This document shows, piece after piece, positions 60,659 through 64,000 of a DNA stretch of 64,000 nt. Within the stretch, counting starts at the first letter, position 1; every line of letters starts with the position of its first letter. The notes under the pieces were generated by a model. That model saw only the letters and a program-made list of their open reading frames with translations. It did no database searches and had not been told where the DNA came from. The position numbers and the translations under genes were made by a program. The stretch is from a bacterium (GTDB lineage: Bacteria; Vulcanimicrobiota; Vulcanimicrobiia; Vulcanimicrobiales; Vulcanimicrobiaceae), in the NCBI GenBank assembly GCA_021790935.1, contig JAJYFL010000001.1:186001-250000 (forward strand). Direction: 5' to 3'.

Positions 60659-61180
60659 CTACGGCTGCGGCGTAGCGGAAGGAGCCGGCGCGGCCAGCGC
60701 TTTGCGGATCGCGGCGTTGATATCGGGAAGGTTCCGCTCTTCCTTACGCCGCGCGGCTTCCTGCCGGCGCTTCATGACGTCGAGCATCTGGTTGGCGGCG
60801 CCCTCTTGGTTGCCCCAGTCTCCTCCGGCCCACAGCAGCTTCACGCTACGGGTGATACCGTGGGTCTTCGGGTTGTAGTCGTAGGTGACGCGGTACATGC
60901 CGACCACCGCCGTGCCGTCCTGGCGGCGGATCCACATCTGCAGCACGTTGCCGTAGGTTTGGGCGTTGAAGGTCAAATTCTTCGACGACGTCCCGGATTT
61001 CACGAGCACGACCTGGCCGAGATGGTTGACCTCGACGTTGAAGGCCGTGTGGAGCGGGACCGTCGGCTGCGGCGGTGTCGGAAGGGCGGCCGGGGCCGGG
61101 ACTCTCGCCGTAGCGGTCGCGGCCGAGGCCAAGGCAAGGGCCGCGGAGAGCACGATCGCACGTATCCAGTAGCGGTTCAT
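60659..61180 (-). CDS. Secreted hypothetical protein
   Basis: This 173-aa protein has a signal peptide (IVLSAALALASAATATA), a short Pro-rich stretch, and a domain of about 100 residues (FNVEVNHLGQVVLVKSGTSSKNLTFNAQTYGN, MYRVTYDYNPKTHGITRSVKLL). The C-terminal part is charged and helical, with RRQEAARRKEERN. I do not recognise a family. The ATG at 61180 follows 5 bp after the zinc-ribbon gene stop. Confidence 0.75.
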   Translation of the reverse strand: MNRYWIRAIVLSAALALASAATATARVPAPAALPTPPQPTVPLHTAFNVEVNHLGQVVLVKSGTSSKNLTFNAQTYGNVLQMWIRRQDGTAVVGMYRVTYDYNPKTHGITRSVKLLWAGGDWGNQEGAANQMLDVMKRRQEAARRKEERNLPDINAAIRKALAAPAPSATPQP

Positions 61181-61185
61181 CGATC

Positions 61186-61371
61186 CTAATTTTTTGAAAG
61201 GACGGCAAAGGCGTGTCCGCACGATGCGCACGCGACGATGACTTGATAGTGCGCGGTCGTCTCGCTACGCGATCCTGGCTCCGGTAGCGCATTGCCGCAG
61301 TAACGGCAACGATCGGTCGTTGAGTTCCCGCTGGGCGCTTGCTCATCCACGCGAAGTTCCTTCGACGGCAT
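61186..61371 (-). CDS. Small zinc-ribbon protein
   Basis: A 61-aa protein with paired Cys motifs RCRYCGNALPEPG and ACASCGHAF, a zinc ribbon of the type found in short DNA- or RNA-associated proteins. It occupies the gap between a macroglobulin-like gene and the secreted protein gene. It is only visible as the C-terminal portion of a much longer antisense frame; its ATG at 61371 is the plausible start. The next three genes are in the same orientation with short gaps. Confidence 0.65.
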   Translation of the reverse strand: MPSKELRVDEQAPSGNSTTDRCRYCGNALPEPGSRSETTAHYQVIVACASCGHAFAVLSKN

Positions 61372-61407
61372 GACATTGGCGTCCCGGCTGTCGAAGGGCG
61401 ACTGCCC

Positions 61408-63786
61408 ATGCTGCGTTGGTTTAGACCCTTGCTCTCCGGCCTGCTCGCCGCCGCGCTGCTCGCGCCGATTCCGGCCGCGGCGGCCAGGCAGATCGTCGAT
61501 TTTCACAAGCTCGACGCGTACTTTGCCTTGTTCGCGCGGGATTCGAACGTCCCATGGAAGCCGACGACCGTCCGCCTGGACACCTACTCGAACGCACCGG
61601 TGGCGTTCGCGGTCTACCACGTCGATCCGGCCGACGTGCTGACGGCCGGAGCCAACACGCGCCCCCGCGCGATCGATACGCGCCGCTACAAACCGCTTGC
61701 CACATGGAGTTTCACGCCTCCCGGAGGGTATCAGTTCCAGTCTAACGAGGTTCCGGTGCCGCTCGGGCGCCGTCAGGGCTTCTTCGTGGTTGAGGCGCGG
61801 CGCGGCGACGTGGGCGAGCAGGTCTGGATCAACCGCACGCGCGTCGGCCTCTTGGCGAAGGAGACTCCAGGCGGCATCCTCCTCTACGGAGCCGACCTCG
61901 GGACGGGACGCCCGTTCGACCACATGCGCGTCCTGTTCGTCGTGAACAGCCGCTTCGTCACGCGCTACACCGACGCGCACGGCGTCATCCGCTGGTCGGG
62001 TCGCCCCGCGCCGGTCTTCGCGCTTGCGCAGTGGGGCGACGGCAGCGCGTTCGTCTCGTTTTTGCCGCAAGCGCCGTTGCCGGCGACGATCGTCGGCCTC
62101 AAGCTCGATTCCGCCGTGGTACACGCGGGCGACGAGGTGCACGTGGTTGGCTTCGCGCGCTCGCGCGACGGCGCTCTTTTGAGACCGTCGCGCGGAACCG
62201 CGCGCGTCGTCATCCTGCAGCGCGGCCAGCCGATCGCGCAATCGAACGCGCATCTCGATCCCGCCGGCGCCTTTGTAACGACGATGCGCATTCCACCGCG
62301 CAGCCGCGCCGGCGACTACGCGGTGCTTGCGACCGTGGACGGCGCGACGGCCGGCACGACGCTGCACGTGGACGCCGATGCGGGCGGGTTGTTGCTCGAA
62401 GTCGCCTCACGGTGCCGGTTCGCCTGCAATCCGAACGAGGACGTCCCATTGGTGGTGCGCGCGCTGCGCGAAGGCAGAGCCGCGCCCGACGTGACCGTGC
62501 GCGTCGGGGTCATTCGCTCGCCGCACGTCTTTATCGGAACGCAGCCCGGCGCGACACCCTGGGGAACGACCAAGTGGTACGAAACCAGCGTGCGAACCGG
62601 CGCGGACGGTACGGCGTTCGTTGCGATTCCGCACCCGACCGACGGGCTTGCCTCCACCTACGGCGTGCGGGTCGAATCCGGCGGCGCGACCGCGGTCACG
62701 CGCGTCGTCGTGCCCACGGCGCCCGTCGCCCTGCGGCTGGTGCTGGACAGGGATCGCATGAGTTTGGGAACGCCGCTGGGCTTCGACGTGTCGGCGGACT
62801 CGGTAGCGACGGGCAAGCCCGTCGGGCATCTGGCGGTGCGCGTGCAGTTGCTCCACGGCGCTTCGATCGCCGAGCAGACCGTCACGTTGGATGGAGGCGG
62901 CTACGCGCGCGGGAGCTTTAGCTCGCCGCAGCTCGGCTCGAACCTCGCGATCGCCAGCACCGTCGTGGACGGCGCTACGGCGATGGACGCACAGCAAGTA
63001 CAGATCGTTCCGCAAGCGATGCAGGACCCGCAGCAGACCGATAGCGGAGACGTGCGCATCGAGCTCAACGAGAAGCGTTACGTTGCGAACGAGGAGATCC
63101 GGGTCACGGCCGTTGCGCGCGGCGCACAGGGCGACGCGCTCCTCACCTACGAGAGCGCCGAAGGCTCGCAGGCCCACGTCGTTCCGGTGCGCGACGGGCG
63201 GGCGTACGCAACGTTTCGAGCGGTGGATGCTCCGGGCACGCTGCAGATCGGCGCGGCATTCGTGCGCGGCGGCGGGCTCGTATGGAGCAGTACGCCGCTG
63301 CACGTCGACGCGGCGGGGCGCCCGATCTCCGCGCCGCTTCTTTTGAACGAGGGCTCGTACGCGCCGGGCGCACTCGCAACCTTGCGGCTCGCGGACCTCA
63401 AACCCGGCGCGGGCACGCTGGTCGTGCGCCTCACGCGCGGAGAGCCGAGCGGCTCCGCTTTGTTCGAGACCGCGCCCGATCTCCTTGCGATCGGAAGCAC
63501 GACGTCGCAGGATACGGCGCCGCCGGTTCCGTCGTGGCATCCGTGGGTCGATTCCACCGGCCATCACGCACAGGTCATGACCTTCGCAAGGCGCACGGCG
63601 CCGCCCCAAGATCTCACGCTGGCCGAAGCGGCCACGCAAAGCGTCTACTGGCGCGTCGAACGGCACGACGGCGATCGCATCGAGTTGCGCGTTCCGCGCG
63701 TCGCGGGCACCTATCTGGTATCGATCCTCGAGATCGACGACGACGGGCGCGTCGTGGCCGGCTCTTCGAAGTTGGTGGTGCGGTGA
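61408..63786 (+). CDS. Second macroglobulin-like (MG-domain) secreted protein
   Basis: This 792-aa exported protein has a signal peptide (PLLSGLLAAALLAPIPAAAA) and MG2-type beta sandwiches (LDSAVVHAGDEVHVVGFARSRDG; DVRIELNEKRYVANEEIRVTAVARG). It lacks the large C-terminal thioester and complement-like domains of the 1893-aa homologue. It is probably a distinct paralogue of the same macroglobulin family. The ATG at 61408 is preferred over one at 61339. The stop overlaps the polA start (TGATG). Confidence 0.8.
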   Translation: MLRWFRPLLSGLLAAALLAPIPAAAARQIVDFHKLDAYFALFARDSNVPWKPTTVRLDTYSNAPVAFAVYHVDPADVLTAGANTRPRAIDTRRYKPLATWSFTPPGGYQFQSNEVPVPLGRRQGFFVVEARRGDVGEQVWINRTRVGLLAKETPGGILLYGADLGTGRPFDHMRVLFVVNSRFVTRYTDAHGVIRWSGRPAPVFALAQWGDGSAFVSFLPQAPLPATIVGLKLDSAVVHAGDEVHVVGFARSRDGALLRPSRGTARVVILQRGQPIAQSNAHLDPAGAFVTTMRIPPRSRAGDYAVLATVDGATAGTTLHVDADAGGLLLEVASRCRFACNPNEDVPLVVRALREGRAAPDVTVRVGVIRSPHVFIGTQPGATPWGTTKWYETSVRTGADGTAFVAIPHPTDGLASTYGVRVESGGATAVTRVVVPTAPVALRLVLDRDRMSLGTPLGFDVSADSVATGKPVGHLAVRVQLLHGASIAEQTVTLDGGGYARGSFSSPQLGSNLAIASTVVDGATAMDAQQVQIVPQAMQDPQQTDSGDVRIELNEKRYVANEEIRVTAVARGAQGDALLTYESAEGSQAHVVPVRDGRAYATFRAVDAPGTLQIGAAFVRGGGLVWSSTPLHVDAAGRPISAPLLLNEGSYAPGALATLRLADLKPGAGTLVVRLTRGEPSGSALFETAPDLLAIGSTTSQDTAPPVPSWHPWVDSTGHHAQVMTFARRTAPPQDLTLAEAATQSVYWRVERHDGDRIELRVPRVAGTYLVSILEIDDDGRVVAGSSKLVVR

Positions 63787-64000
63787 TGGCGGCGCAGCGA
63801 GCGCCACGTGCCGATAGCCTGATGCTGCTCGACACCTACGGCTTGGTCTACCGGGCGTTCTTTGCGCTTCCGTCTCTCTCGACGGCCGGCGGCGTGCCGA
63901 TCAACGCCGCCTACGGTTTCACGATGATGCTGAACAAGCTCGTCGGCGACGAACGCCCGAGCCACGTCGTCGCGGCCTTCGACAAAGGGTTGCCGGCCCA
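63786..64000 (+). CDS. polA: DNA polymerase I, 5' partial at window end
   Basis: The frame starting at ATG 63786 reads DSLMLLDTYGLVYRAFFAL and INAAYGFTMMLNKLVGDERPSHVVAAFDKG, which is the N-terminal 5'-3' exonuclease (FEN) domain of Pol I. About 71 residues are in the window and the gene continues past the edge. It overlaps the macroglobulin-like gene stop by one base. The polymerase role is DNA repair and Okazaki fragment maturation. Confidence 0.9.
   Translation, partial: MAAQRAPRADSLMLLDTYGLVYRAFFALPSLSTAGGVPINAAYGFTMMLNKLVGDERPSHVVAAFDKGLPA

Noticed and set aside
61372-62367. Long antisense frame ending in the zinc-ribbon protein
   Set aside because: Only the last 61 codons look like a protein; the upstream part is antisense to the macroglobulin-like gene.

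Overview
This is a dense, GC-rich chromosomal window from a bacterium with diderm-type features: lipoproteins, a MinC/MinD/MinE system, PBP1C with an alpha-2-macroglobulin, and a proton-translocating transhydrogenase. There are no rRNA or tRNA genes, phage, transposons or CRISPR arrays. GTG starts are frequent and genes commonly overlap by 4 bp or more. The gene set does not match a standard model phylum. A candidate phylum such as Ca. Eremiobacterota (WPS-2) or a similar deep-branching Terrabacteria-like lineage is my best guess. That is inference from overall gene style, not proof.

Layout. 0-5 kb: DUF4350, MoxR ATPase, DUF58, SpoIIM and RDD membrane cluster. 5-8 kb: a DUF697 protein and a large M48 metalloprotease. 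8.3-15.5 kb: a division and elongation operon minC-minD-minD-minE-rodA, then a structured leader and an RNase E with a very basic tail. 15.5-23.8 kb: a HAD phosphatase facing a seven-gene minus-strand unit of ftsE, ftsX, a soluble histidine kinase, a response regulator with a GGDDF domain, a LytM peptidase and two S41 proteases. 23.8-30.5 kb: an acyl-CoA dehydrogenase, a 930-aa LuxR-family ATPase, and two tandem seven-bladed beta-propeller lipoproteins built from 48-residue repeats. 30.6-34.3 kb: a DUF695/RraB-like protein, a secreted peroxiredoxin, RmuC and a LysR regulator. 34.3-37.8 kb: a compact probable sulfur operon with an orphan solute-binding protein, a secreted DsrE-like protein, a TsdA-like dihaem cytochrome and a YeiH-type exporter. 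38.3-42.6 kb: a fused lipoyl-E2-E1 2-oxoglutarate dehydrogenase and a carboxymuconolactone-decarboxylase-family protein. 42.6-50.6 kb: pbpC divergent from a 1.9-kaa macroglobulin. 50.5-54.5 kb: LOG-like and SUI1-like proteins, then an Lrp-kdd-kamA lysine operon. 54.6-56.7 kb: an oligopeptide-binding lipoprotein and a DUF6790 protein. 56.7-61.4 kb: pntB-pntAb-pntAa, a fumarylacetoacetase-family hydrolase and three small genes on the minus strand. 61.4-64 kb: a second macroglobulin-like protein and the 5' end of polA.

Functional themes. Envelope growth and division dominate (Min, RodA, FtsEX with LytM and CTP proteases, PBP1C, macroglobulins). Metabolism contributes lysine 2,3-aminomutase catabolism, a 2-oxoglutarate dehydrogenase fusion, NADPH balance through Pnt, and periplasmic oxidation of reduced sulfur. 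The best candidates for something new are the ftsEX operon with an embedded two-component system, the sulfur operon, the paired MinDs with a CTG-start gene, the structured rne leader, and the duplicated propeller lipoproteins beside a LuxR ATPase.
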